22,079 nucleotides of DNA from NCBI GenBank assembly GCA_048213135.1, contig PS015181.1, positions 100,155-122,233 on the forward strand, in the 5' to 3' direction. The position numbers and the translations under genes are program-made. This DNA is from Reclinomonas americana ATCC 50394. Its lineage: Eukaryota; Jakobida; Jakobea; Jakobida. The notes beneath the pieces were generated by a model. The model was not told the origin of the DNA. It was given only the letters and a program-made list of their open reading frames with translations, and did not search any database. Within the stretch, counting starts at the first letter, position 1, and every line of letters begins with the position of its first letter. Shown here piece after piece: positions 1-17,935 of the stretch.

Positions 1-188
1 GTGCGCGGAGGCAGTGGGGGGAGCTGCATGTTTTACGCCTGCTTGTTCGTCACCATCGCCCTTGTTCCTGTGAGGCCACTATGTGTTGCAAAGCGCCCAC
101 ACTGCTTTCTTTTCTCTTTCTCCCTCCTTCTTGCGAAGTACACCGTCATGTTTTGTCGCGAAAAAAAGAAAAGAAGCAACAAGTGCAT

Positions 189-490
189 TCAACGATGTTG
201 CGTAGCATGCAACGCCCGCACCAAGTGACCGATCCGGAACTCGGTCTTCCTCGCCTCCACTGCACTCTCCGCCACCTGAGCTCGCAACTCTGCATTCTCT
301 TGCTGCAACTCGCGCATCTGCAAATGCAAGAGATCCAAGTGAGTGAGTGCGAGGGTCGGAACTTTGCACACACTCACACACACAAACACACAACCTTGCT
401 CGCCTGCACCGCCTCGATCTCCTCGAGAAGAGTCTCCAGCTCCGCCACTTTCAGCTGCAACCGATGCACTGCTTCGTCGCCGTCGGTCAT
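189..490 (-). CDS. Small coiled-coil (leucine-zipper-like) protein, 74 aa, two exons
   Basis: Model: exons 490-395 and 317-189, read on the minus strand. The intron 394-318 starts GTTGTG and ends TTTGCAG, and both exon ends fall in phase 0. Exon 1 begins with an ATG followed by TDGDEAVHRLQLKVAELETL. Exon 2 begins MRELQQENAELRAQVAE and ends HLVRALHATQHR before a TGA. Leucines and hydrophobic residues recur every 3-4 positions among Glu, Gln and Arg, which predicts a short parallel coiled coil over nearly the whole chain. There is no signal peptide or membrane segment. The stretch KTEFRIGHLVRAL recalls short helices following N-terminal zippers of tRNA-synthetase-associated proteins, but I cannot assign a family. 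The gene lies 86 bp downstream of the TASH3-like gene on the same strand, and I see no splice connection between them. The function is unknown. Confidence 0.72.
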
Positions 491-576
491 TGTGATGAGA
501 TAAGGGTGGACAAGGACATTATTGACTTCGTAAAGTTTTCACTGTCACTTGCGTTTTCTCTGCAACTCCACACCTC

Positions 577-3500
577 TCATCGCACCAGGTGCGCAGAGGC
601 GCGACCGAGAATGCTAAAGTCGTGCGGCACATCGGCGTAGAACGAGACGCGCTCCACCAGGTGTTCGTGAAGTCGTGCGAGTTCGGCCATTTCCTGGGCC
701 TTGTTCTCCTTGAACTATGGGGGGAAGCGAAGGGGGAAGGAAAGGGGAAGGAGAAGGGGGACGAGAGAATGGGGAAGAGAAGGGACGGAAGGGGAAGGGA
801 GGAAACGGCAGGAGACGAGGGGAAACGACAGGAGACGAGGGCAAACGAAGGGGGAGCGAAGAGGGGGAAGAAGAAGGGGAAGCGAAGGGGAAGCGAAGGG
901 GAAGCGCAAGGGAAAGCGAAAGGGAAGTGAAGGGGGAAGAGAGAAGGGGGAAGAGAGAAGGGAGAAGAGATAAGGGGGAAGGAGAAGGGGGAAACAGAAG
1001 GAAAAAGCAGCACACAAACACAAACACACGAAGGCGGAAGGTAAGCAAAATACCAACACCCGAATCTACTCATTCAGATCATGCGTACCTCGGCGGCCAG
1101 CAGTCTGCTCTGGAATGCGTAAATGTCGTCGAGCAGTCGCAGCACCGGCAGAGTGTATGCCGTCAGCCCCAAGAATGAATCTGTGAGAAGCAGGGTGAGC
1201 ATTCATCTTCTTCAGCGCCCTCTCCCTCTTCTCCTCCAGTGCGTACCGACAGAGAGCAGCAGGAGGAACTCGTACACGTGCAGTCGGACTGGATCTGGGG
1301 AGCGCAGCGCAATCTTGGCTAGTGCCTGCACGCATGTACACCGAATCTGCAGCACGGACCAACGCATGAGAGACGACGGGCGTGGAATAACAGAATGTGA
1401 AAAACACCCAAGTGAACCTCGAGCGGCGAAAACGTGGCGGCCTGCTCCAGACGCAAGAGAATGCTCTTCAGGCAGCCGTTCTTGACGTCGAGAAGGCGCG
1501 ATGGGTGCTCGTCGTGCGTTTTCTGTCAAGCACGTGAGTGCATGCACTGATCAAACGCACGCAAGCACACACACACACACACCAGGATTGGTGGCGCAGA
1601 GAAGGTGGTCTTGGTGGGTTTCGCATTCATCACGGCATTTGGTGGCTCCTCATCGGTAATCACGTCGGCCAGCTCGTTGGCGTGCTCTCCCAGGAACCAG
1701 CACAGAGCCTCGACGACGGCCGTGTGGTCGGCGGCCATTTGCGAGTCCTGTTCAGCGCGGGGCTGATCGAGAATGTGGTATACGGTCTGCGGCGAGCCGT
1801 AAACGTCAGCGCAAGTTGCGAGCAAGAAATGGAGGTGGTTCTGTGAAAACAAACCTGCAACACTGGTCGGCCCTGGTTCACCTTCAAAAACGTACTCAAC
1901 GAATCCAACAAGCAGTGCGGCGAGGCGCGCGCATGGCACAGCACAATGGTCTCCAGCAAGAACGGCAACACATCCAGTTGCGCGCGCGATCGCTCACGCA
2001 GCGCCACCAGGATCTCTGCTCCACACAGTGATTGAGCTAGTGGTCAACCTCACAGAGCATACAAACATCACGCACCGTCCACATGACACTGGTCCCAGCC
2101 GGGTGTGGTGGGTACCTCGCGCGCCACGCGATCCTGAATGAGAATAAAGAGATCGCGCGTGTCGGACAGCCAGCAGTGCGCCACAATCGCTTGCAGGCGC
2201 ACGTGAATGTCGGCCACGTCAAGCAGTGGCCTCGTGATCTCGGTCAAGATGCTCAGTTTGCCAGCCAGTTGCTCGCCCAGTCGCGACTCGCACATGGACC
2301 GCTGCACACAGACACATTCACTCGTGAGTGACAAGAATGTGATAAGCAATAAAAGACAGAAAGGCCACGCACCAACGCTCCCCGACCACCGCTGCCCGAC
2401 GTGCCCGACGATGAACTGGCTCCGAGACCACCACCGCCACCCCCACCACCACGTGATGAGCCGCCGGCATTTGAAGTGCGGCTGACAGCCAAATCGCCGG
2501 CGGCAAAGAGGTCATCGAAAAAGTTGCCAGAGCCTGCAGGAGCGGCGGCGCCCGATCCCGATCCCGACGCCGGCTCGGGAGCCACGACAACCGCCACCGG
2601 TGCTGCCGGTGCGGTGTTCTCCACAAACGCTCCAGTGGGCATCACCGGCCAGTCCAGCGGTGCGCACTTGGTGATGCACGCCTTGGCCACTTGCGCGCAC
2701 AACTTCAACACGGCGTGATTGTGCATTTGCATTCTTGAACGCAAAATGTCCGACGACTTGGTAGCCACAATGTCCAGCACGCACGGTTGCGAGGTGGAGG
2801 GTCGAGAGGATGCGGCCTGCCGAATGGGGAAGTGAGAAGGGGAAGAAGGGGGAGACGGGGGGAGAGGAAGGGGGGAAGGAGGGGGAGAAGGAGGGGGAGA
2901 AGGAGGGGGAGAAGGAGGGGGAGAAGGCGGAAGAAGAGGAAGGGGGAAGAGGAAGGGGGAAAGAGGAAGGGGGAGAGGATGGGGGGGAAGAGAAAGGGGG
3001 AAGAGGAAGGGCGAAGAGCAAGGGGGAAGAGCAAGGGGGAAGAGCAAGGGGGAAGAGCAAGGGGGAAGAGCAAGGGGGAAGAGNNNNNNNNNNNNNNNNN
3101 NNNNNNNNNNNNNNNNNNNNNNNNNNNNNNNNNNNNNNNNNNNNNNNNNNNNNNNNNNNNNNNNNNNNNNNNNNNNNNNNNNNNNNNNNNNNNNNNNNNN
3201 NNNNNNNNNNNNNNNNNNNNNNNNNNNNNNNNNNNNNNNNNNNNNNNNNNNNNNNNNNNNNNNNNNNNNNNNNNNNNNNNNNNNNNNNNNNNNNNNNNNN
3301 NNNNNNNNNNNNNNNNNNNNNNNNNNNNNNNNNNNNNNNNNNNNNNNNNNNNNNNNNNNNNNNNNNNNNNNNNNNNNNNNNNNNNNNNNNNNNNNNNNNN
3401 NNNNNNNNNNNNNNNNNNNNNNNNNNNNNNNNNNNNNNNNNNNNNNNNNNNNNNNNNNNNNNNNNNNNNNNNNNNNNNNNNNNNNNNNNNNNNNNNNNNN

Positions 3501-6010
3501 NNNNNNNNNNNNNNNNNNNNNNNNNNNNNNNNNNNNNNNNNNNNNNNNCCGCCGTCAGCACCGGCAGCACCATGTTGTAGAGCGGGGTGGGATTTGCGCC
3601 CGACGATACGGCATTGAGCATGGTCAGCATGGCGGCCGCCTGGTGCTGCAGCGATTGCGTCGACAGCGTCATGAGCTGCATAAAGGCGGGCGCCATCACG
3701 TCGGCCTCCACCGACGAGCCGTCCACTTGGCCCATGAGGAAGGTGACCAGGCGGAGGACAGTGGTGCTGTCGCTGAGCAGCACTGCAAGGGGAGAAGGGA
3801 AAGGGGGAAGGGGTGAGGAAAAGGGGGAAGAGAAGGGCGACAGGTACGACACGGAGAATAGATTGAGAATGAGAGCGAGCGCTTGCGCGCTCGCTCTCTC
3901 TGAAAAGAGGAGATTGAGCAGCTCACTTCTCCCAACCATGAATGCCTAAACATAATACTGTGCAGAGTGAGGGCTGCACGCTCGCTCTACTTGAAAAGAA
4001 GATTGAGCAGCTAACTTCTCCCAACCATGAGTGCCTTAGTGCGGAGGCACAACTACAAATATACTGCATAGAGTGAAGGTTGCGCGCTCGCTCTCCTTGA
4101 AAAGAAGAGAAGAGAGCAGTCGCCTCAGTAAGAACGCACAAGAATAAAATATGCTGCACGGAGTGAAGGCTGCGCCCTGACTCTCTTTGAACAAGAGGAG
4201 ATTGAGCAGTAACCTCAGTAAGAACGCACAAGAATAAAATATGCTGCACGGAGTGAAGGCTGCGCTCTGACTCTCTTTTGAACTAGAGGAGATTGAGCAG
4301 CTTACTTCTCCCGGCTACGAATGCGGCAGGGCAAACGCACAAGAACTACAAGTCTGTGTTGCACGCTCGCTCTATTTGAAATGAAAGATTGAGCAGCTAA
4401 CTACTCCCAACCATGAGTACCTCAGTGCGAACAAGAACAACATAATACTGTGCAGAGTGAAGGCTACGCCCTGACTCTCTTTTGAAAAGAGAAGATTGAG
4501 CAGCTGCCTCAGCGCATACGCAAGAGAAAAACATGCTTTGTAGCGCGCTCGCTCTTTGAAAAAGAGATTGAGCAGCTAACTCCTGCTAACTACGAGTGCT
4601 GCACAGCAGCACACATAATGCTGTGCGGAGTGAAGGCTCACCTGGTGTCAGCCACCGCACACCGTCGTCATCCAACCGGTAAAACGACAAGCTGCAACGC
4701 CGCACAGTGAGTCACCCCTGTGCTGCCTTGCTGCCTTCTCCATCACCTCACACGCACCTCGACAGCGCCTGGTCTACTCTCTTGCGCAAGCCGACAGCCT
4801 CGCGTGCAGCACGCAATACATCGCCGTACGCCGGCAACTCCATCACCAGTGGGAAACACAGCGGCAATCCGGGTCCCTCCTTGCCGCCTCCAACGACGAC
4901 GCCTGGAGAGCCTGAAGCGGGGGGAGGGAAATGGAGAAGGGTAAGGGTGAGGGCGCAGGGAGATGGAAGAGCAAAGGGAGAGGCAAGGGAGAGGCAAGGG
5001 AAAGAGAGCGAAAGAGAGAGGGATAGAGAGGGGGCAAGGGAGAGGCTGGACGCAAGCTGCGCGTGAGTGCATGAGTGTGCGTGCGTGCGTGTGTTTGTGA
5101 AGGAGGGTGAGAGAGTGAAAGAGAGCGAGAGAGAGAGCAAGTGAGCGGAAGAAGGTTGTCTCTGAATATACAAGTCGTGGCGATGTGCGTGTGTGCGCGA
5201 GAGAGAGAGAGAGAGAACACAAGTGAGTGAGTGAGTGGAGACAGGCTGTCTCTGCATCGCGGCGTTCGACGTGCATGTATGCGTGTGTGAGCAAGAGAGA
5301 CAGAACAACCAAGCGAGTGAGTAGAAGCATGCTGTTTGTGCACACTTGCAAAGTGGAGTTCAATGTGTGCAAGAGTGCGTGAGTGTGATAGAGTGTGAGA
5401 TAGTGAGAGCACGCTGTCTCTACAAACACATCACGGGTAAGAGAGAAGAGAGGGACAGAGAGTCTGTCTACATGAGCAAGGGAGACAGAACATGTTGTCT
5501 CTCAATGTGTGCAAGAGTGCGTGAGTGTGAGAGTGGGAGATAGTGAGAGCATGCTGTCTCTGCAAACACACATCACGGGTTCAATGCGCAGAAGAGAGAA
5601 GAGAAGAGAGAAGAGTGTGCGCGTGTGTCTGTCTATATGAACAAGAGAGACAGAACAACTGAGCAAGTGACTGCACACCAGTGCAAGTGTGTCCACTGCA
5701 TTCTCCAACAAGAGCACCGACTGATCCACACACACACACAATGACCGACTCAATCCGCACCTGCCCCCGCCTGCCCGCCCACCGCCGTCCCACCCGTCCC
5801 CGCCGCCGCCGCACCAGCCGCACCCGACGCACCCGCCACACTCGACAAATCCCCCATCACCGCCGACAAGGCACCCGACGACGACGACGCAGACAAACTC
5901 CCACTGCCACCACCACCACCACCACCCATGGACCCCCACGAGCCGCCTCCCACAGAGCCCCACCCGTCAACAGACCGCCGGTCCAGAGACCGCCGTGGCA
6001 AGTCGGCCAT
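577..6010 (-). CDS. TASH3: TSET/TPLATE complex large subunit, TASH3/TSAUCER-like (alpha-solenoid), gapped
   Basis: Exons on the minus strand: 6010-5761, 4911-4758, 4691-4642, 3782 to at least 3549 (runs into the N gap), 2816-2373, 2301-2076, 2015-1855, 1786-1583, 1522-1418, 1346-1247, 1180-1089, 714-577 (stop TGA). All junction phases agree, including 4642 (phase 1) to 3782. About 735 residues are visible. The N-terminus (MADLPRRSLDRRS) leads into a Gly/Ser/Ala-rich linker, followed by helical repeats. The segments ALCWFLGEHANELADV, PVRLHVYEFLLLL, LPVLRLLDDIYAFQSRLL and ELARLHEHLVERVSFYADVP line up in order and spacing with the C-terminal solenoid of plant TASH3. A Gly/Ser/Ala-rich insert with FFDDLFAAGD sits near 2500. 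TASH3/TSAUCER is a beta/gamma-adaptin-like large chain of the TSET coat acting at the plasma membrane. This copy stops just after the solenoid, without the plant SH3 tail. The N gap probably hides one or more exons. An AP or COPI large chain is less likely. Confidence 0.8.
715..1088 (-). repeat. Long intron with polypurine/polypyrimidine tract (TASH3-like gene, last intron)
   Basis: The last intron of the TASH3-like gene runs from a GTACGC donor at 1088 to a CATAG acceptor at 715. On the plus strand about 715-1010 is almost pure purine, built from variations of GGGGAAG and GGGAAGCGAA. The transcript therefore carries a very long pyrimidine tract before the 3' splice site. There is no coding evidence; the overlapping open frames (FPLLSSPF-type strings) are artefacts of this composition. 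Confidence 0.75.
2821..3083 (-). repeat. GGGGAAG-type polypurine repeat with tandem AGCAAGGGGGAAG units
   Basis: The intron 5' of the 2816-2373 exon is made of purine-only sequence on the plus strand. It ends in about six near-perfect copies of a 13-bp AGCAAGGGGGAAG unit that run straight into the N gap at 3084. On the coding (minus) strand it forms the pyrimidine tract before the TTCGGCAG acceptor. The repeat is the likely reason the assembly broke here. Confidence 0.8.
3084..3548. other. Assembly gap (465 N)
   Basis: An unbroken run of N. On its left is the GGGGAAG repeat; on its right is coding sequence of the TASH3-like gene (minus strand, ending YNMVLPVLTA at the gap edge). Compared with plant TASH3, roughly 170-200 residues between this exon and the next visible one are unaccounted for. 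The gap therefore hides the end of one exon and probably at least one more. Confidence 0.95.
3783..4641. repeat. Degenerate ~90-bp tandem array (intronic minisatellite A)
   Basis: About eight diverged copies of a unit near 90-100 bp occupy roughly 3860-4640. Each carries CGCTCGCTCTCTTTGAAAAG, then GATTGAGCAGCTAACTTCTC, then CAACCATGAGTGCCTCAG, then GTGCAGAGTGAAGGCTGCG. Two neighbouring copies share a near-identical block starting at 4123 and 4213 (period 90). The whole array sits inside one intron of the TASH3-like gene (donor GTGAGC at 4641, acceptor CTTGCAG at 3783). A minus-strand open frame across it (4249-3923) encodes imperfect repeats of MQHILFLCVLTE and is interpreted as chance. Confidence 0.8.
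4912..5760. repeat. Intronic GT/GA-rich minisatellite B (~142-bp period)
   Basis: First intron of the TASH3-like gene (minus strand, GTGCGG donor at 5760, GCTTCAG acceptor at 4912). From about 5070 to 5700 it contains degenerate repeats with recurring ACAGGCTGTCTCTGCA, GAGTGAGTGAG and CACATCACGGG blocks. The clearest pair starts at CAATGTGTGCAAGAGTGCG at 5361 and 5503 (period 142). No convincing coding segment lies in the intron. Confidence 0.7.
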
Positions 6011-6218
6011 TTCACACTACGTTGCAAACACACACGCACAACGCGCCAATGCAGACTGGAACAACGAAAAAGCTGGCCCACAATCCCACCGCGATGCGCG
6101 CGTAATGCTACCGTATATACGACGACGACGACGACGACGGCGCGCGCTGAACCAAACGAAAGCAAAGCGCGCGAAATTTCCCCTTCGTTGCCCAAAGTCA
6201 CTTTGGTGTTTGCCATAC
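6011..6218. promoter_or_regulatory. Divergent promoter between the TASH3-like gene and NUP133
   Basis: Only 208 bp separate the two start codons, which point away from each other, so both promoters and 5' leaders must lie here or overlap the genes. Visible features: a GAC trinucleotide run (about 6119-6139); a GC-palindromic pair, GGCGCGCGCTG near 6139 and AAGCGCGCGAAA near 6165; and within the latter TTTCGCGC on the minus strand (6169-6176), which matches the E2F core TTTSGCGC. I see no TATA box. Shared regulation is an inference from position only. Confidence 0.6.
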
Positions 6219-14670
<8,452 letters not shown>

Positions 14671-14816
14671 AGAAAAACGAATTGAAGACCAAAGATGCGT
14701 AGAAAAAACGGTGGACGTCCGTGCATTGTTGAACACAGCGGCGAGAGAGGGCACAGAAGAATTTGGGCAAGAGGAGAAATAGACCCAGGCTGGACACGCA
14801 CTCAAGTGCCACGGTC
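14671..14816. other. Convergent intergenic spacer (NUP133 and C2-protein gene 3' ends)
   Basis: Only 146 bp lie between the NUP133 stop and the stop of the opposing C2-protein gene, so the two transcripts very likely overlap at their 3' ends. No canonical AATAAA is present on either strand; an A-rich segment (TAAAGAAAAACGAATT) follows the NUP133 stop. Confidence 0.6.
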
Positions 14817-17053
14817 TCACGAGCTGGACGACGACGAGGAGCTGCCAAAGCCGAACTTGATCTTGCCGTGATGGTGGCCCTTGCGCTTGAGGTCCTTCTT
14901 GATCTGCTTCTTGCTGTGGTGATGATGGCGCAAGGTGAGAAAGTGCAGAGACGGAGGTGTGCAGTTGACAGCAGACGCAACATGGCCTTGCGCTGCTTCT
15001 TGTCCTGTCGAACGCACATGAAAGGGAACAGCAATGTCAGCGGGGAGATTGATGGCCAATACTGGTGACGAGTGTGCGCAAACAAACCATGTGACGCAGG
15101 TCACCCAGGTGCTCGTAGCCCGGGTAGTACTGCATCTGGGCAGCCTGGCCGTGGTGGCATGCAGCAGCGCCGTGTCCGTAGGAGGCGGCGGCCACCTGCG
15201 GGTGAGCGGCGGCGACCTGCGGATGCGCGGCCTGCGGGAGGACTGTGAGCAATCAAGAAGAACTTGAGAGTGGAGCAGCGAGAGACTCACGTATTGCGGC
15301 TGAGGGGCGTACTGCGGCTGCGCGGCGTACTGTGGCTGCGCGGCGTACTGCGGTTGAGCAGCATACTGCGGTTGCGCGGCGTACTGCGGCTGCGCAGCGT
15401 ACTGAGGCTGCGCGGCATACTGTGGCTGCGCGGCGTATTGCGGCTGTGCTGGCGGCGGGTAGGCATACTGCGCTGGCGGCGGCGGCGGAGGGGCAGCGTA
15501 CTGCACAAAGGATAGAAGTGAGCACGCGACGAGGGTGACTGGCGCAGACGCTCGTGATAATAATGAACCTGCGGCTGTGCCGGGTACCCCTGCAAGACAC
15601 AGTGAGTAACACAAGTAAAAGTGCTTGCACCGCAAGGAAGATGGGGACGAAACTGCGTACTGCGGGGCCGGAGCGTACTGCGCCAACAGTCAATGATGAG
15701 AGGAAGTGTGCAAGGGTAGAGACAGGGAAGCCGACTCACCTGCGGCGGAGCTGGCTGTCCGTAGGCCGGCGCTGGCGCTGCGTACTGTTCCCGCGCACGA
15801 CGATGAGTTGACAGTGATAGTGATAGGGTGGGTGAGAACAAACCTGCTGCGGCGGCGGGGCATAGGCGGCCGGAGCCGGAGCCGCGGGGTACGCATAGGC
15901 AGCAGGGGCAGCAGCGTAAGCGGCCGGTGCAGCAGCATACGCGGCCGGAGCGGGGGCGGCGGCATGCGAGGCCGTGGCCGACGCCGGGAAGCCCTCGATG
16001 CGCACATTCAGCTCGATGCGGCCTGCGCAATGACAAGCGTGAGAAGACGAGAAGAGGAGATGCGAATATTTTGATGGGAGTATCACGAACCACCGCGGTG
16101 CAGCTCGTGCCACATGTCTTGGCCGTTGTACTGTGTGGCAAGGCGGTAAGCGGGGAGAAGAGAGGGAAGAGTAGGAGAGGATAAGCGAACCTTCAACAGG
16201 CTGTCGAGGCGCACAGTCAGGCGGTCCAAATCGTCGTCCGAGCCGATCTGAGAGAGGTGAAAGGCGATGAGGAAAAGGGATATAAGAGGGCAAGGGTGAA
16301 GAGAGGAACAATTAGAAGAGGGGGAGGTGGGAAGATAATAAAAGTTGCAGAGGAGAACGAACGCTCAATTCAAAACGGTGGATTAGAAGAAGAGAAGGAA
16401 GTGGAGTGACAACAATACCGCAAAGAAGAGCGCCAAGAAGCAGGAGAAGAAAAAGGCCATGATGAGAGGCATGGGGAAGAAGGAAGACGAGGAGACAGCG
16501 GGAAAAGGAGAAAGAACAACTGCAACGACAACAACAAGATGAAGGGACAAAGATGGAGTGAAGGAGGAAGAAGAGGAGAGAGGAACGAGAGCACAAAAGA
16601 CGTGAGCGTGGGGAAAGCAGCAGATGAGCAGGTGAAGAGCAAGAGGAGGGAGCAGAGGAGAAAGTGGGAGTGGCGAAAGCAGTGGACGAGCAGGCGGAGC
16701 ACACGAGCAAAACGGACGCGGGCGTGTGGAATGGAACGGATGCGCGCGAGGAACATCGAGAGGAGGAAGAGCGAGAGGTATGGAAGTGGGCGTCGATGAG
16801 CAGTGGATGAGCAAGAGGAGTACAAAAGGACGGAGAGGGGCAAGAGAAGGGAAGTGGGCGTGGAGAAGCAGTGGATGTGCAGGATGAGGAACAGAGAGAG
16901 AGAGAGAGAGAGAGAGATGAACAAGAACAAGCAGGATCAAATGGAAGTGGGCGTGGATGAGCAGCAGGAGGAATAGGGAGAGGAGAGGAGGAGAGGGGCA
17001 AGAGACTGAAAGTGGGCGTGGAGAAGCAGTGGATGAGCAGGATGAGGAACAGC

Positions 17054-17091
<38 letters not shown>

Positions 17092-17898
17092 GAGGAGAAG
17101 AACGAAGAGAGACGACGAACGAGAGAGAGAGAGAGGAGGGAGAAAAAAGAACAGGCAGGACCAAATGGAAGTGGAAGTGGAGCAGTAGAGAACAACAGCA
17201 TAGACGGCAGGCACCAGACCTTGTCATGATCGCGAACGGTGACCACCAGCGAATCGTCTGCCTCGGCATCGCATTGCCTACAGGCAAGCCCCGTGAGCAA
17301 CCACGGGCACAGGCAAGGATCAGAAGCAACGCAACAGCGTGAGATCCTCATTCCACTGCGGGTTCAACGTGCTGGAAACACAAACACAGCAGTGAGCAAC
17401 TGCTTTGTCTCTCTCTTTGCGTCAAGTCGCTCAACTTCTCAATGGTCTTGGTGCGCGTGGACCGGGCATTGGCGCACTGCACAATGGATGAGCGCAGTGG
17501 TGGCAGAGCGACTTTGTAGAGAGAGTGACATGAGAAAACGCAACGGTGAAGATGCAGTACGGGTCAGAGAGGCCGTTCACGTCGGCCGATGGGAGGCTGC
17601 ACATAAAGAGGGGAAGGAGGAGAAGGGCAAAGGGGAGAGGAGGAGACAGAGGAGGAGAAAGAGGAGAACAAGAAGAACAAGAAGAAAAGAAGAAGAAGAA
17701 GAGGGAAAGGAGAGGAAGATTAACATGATGATGATGATGATGAATGAAGAAAAGTGTGTGTGTGAGAGAGAGAAGAGAGAGAGGAGATCAAGAGAGGAGG
17801 AGAGAAGTACGAGACAAATGAGAGAAGAGTGTTGTAAGAAGTGTGTGTGTTTGTGTGTGTGTGAGAGAGAGAGAGAGANNNNNNNNNNNNNNNNNNNN

Positions 17899-17935
<37 letters not shown>

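Noticed and set aside
491-576. Splicing of the 74-residue coiled-coil exons onto the TASH3-like gene as a C-terminal extension
   Set aside because: The TASH3-like frame ends in a TGA at 579-577, and no acceptor in phase is seen before the ATG at 490. The short protein has its own complete frame.
2512-3939. A single 475-residue minus-strand ORF running through the N gap
   Set aside because: Its middle is Ns and polypyrimidine translation. Only the parts 3782-3549 and 2816-2512 coincide with real exons, partly in a different frame.
3923-4249. A 108-residue minus-strand repeat protein (MQHILFLCVLTE repeats)
   Set aside because: The reading frame is kept only because two adjacent repeat units are nearly identical with a period of 90 (divisible by three). 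Other copies of the array break the frame, and it sits in an intron of the TASH3-like gene.
3860-4640. A CRISPR-like array
   Set aside because: Units vary in length and sequence throughout, with no constant repeat and unique spacer pattern, and the setting is a eukaryotic intron.
5928-6218. An upstream start for Nup133 at 5928 (MDPHEPPPTEP)
   Set aside because: The frame is open, but it overlaps the first exon of the divergent TASH3-like gene and encodes low-complexity sequence. The ATG at 6219 gives a total length almost equal to human Nup133.
16312-17351. Several 180-320-residue Ser/Leu-rich minus-strand ORFs
   Set aside because: They are read-through of the pyrimidine-rich minisatellite intron in the C2 gene. 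The C2 domain only becomes continuous when this interval is removed.
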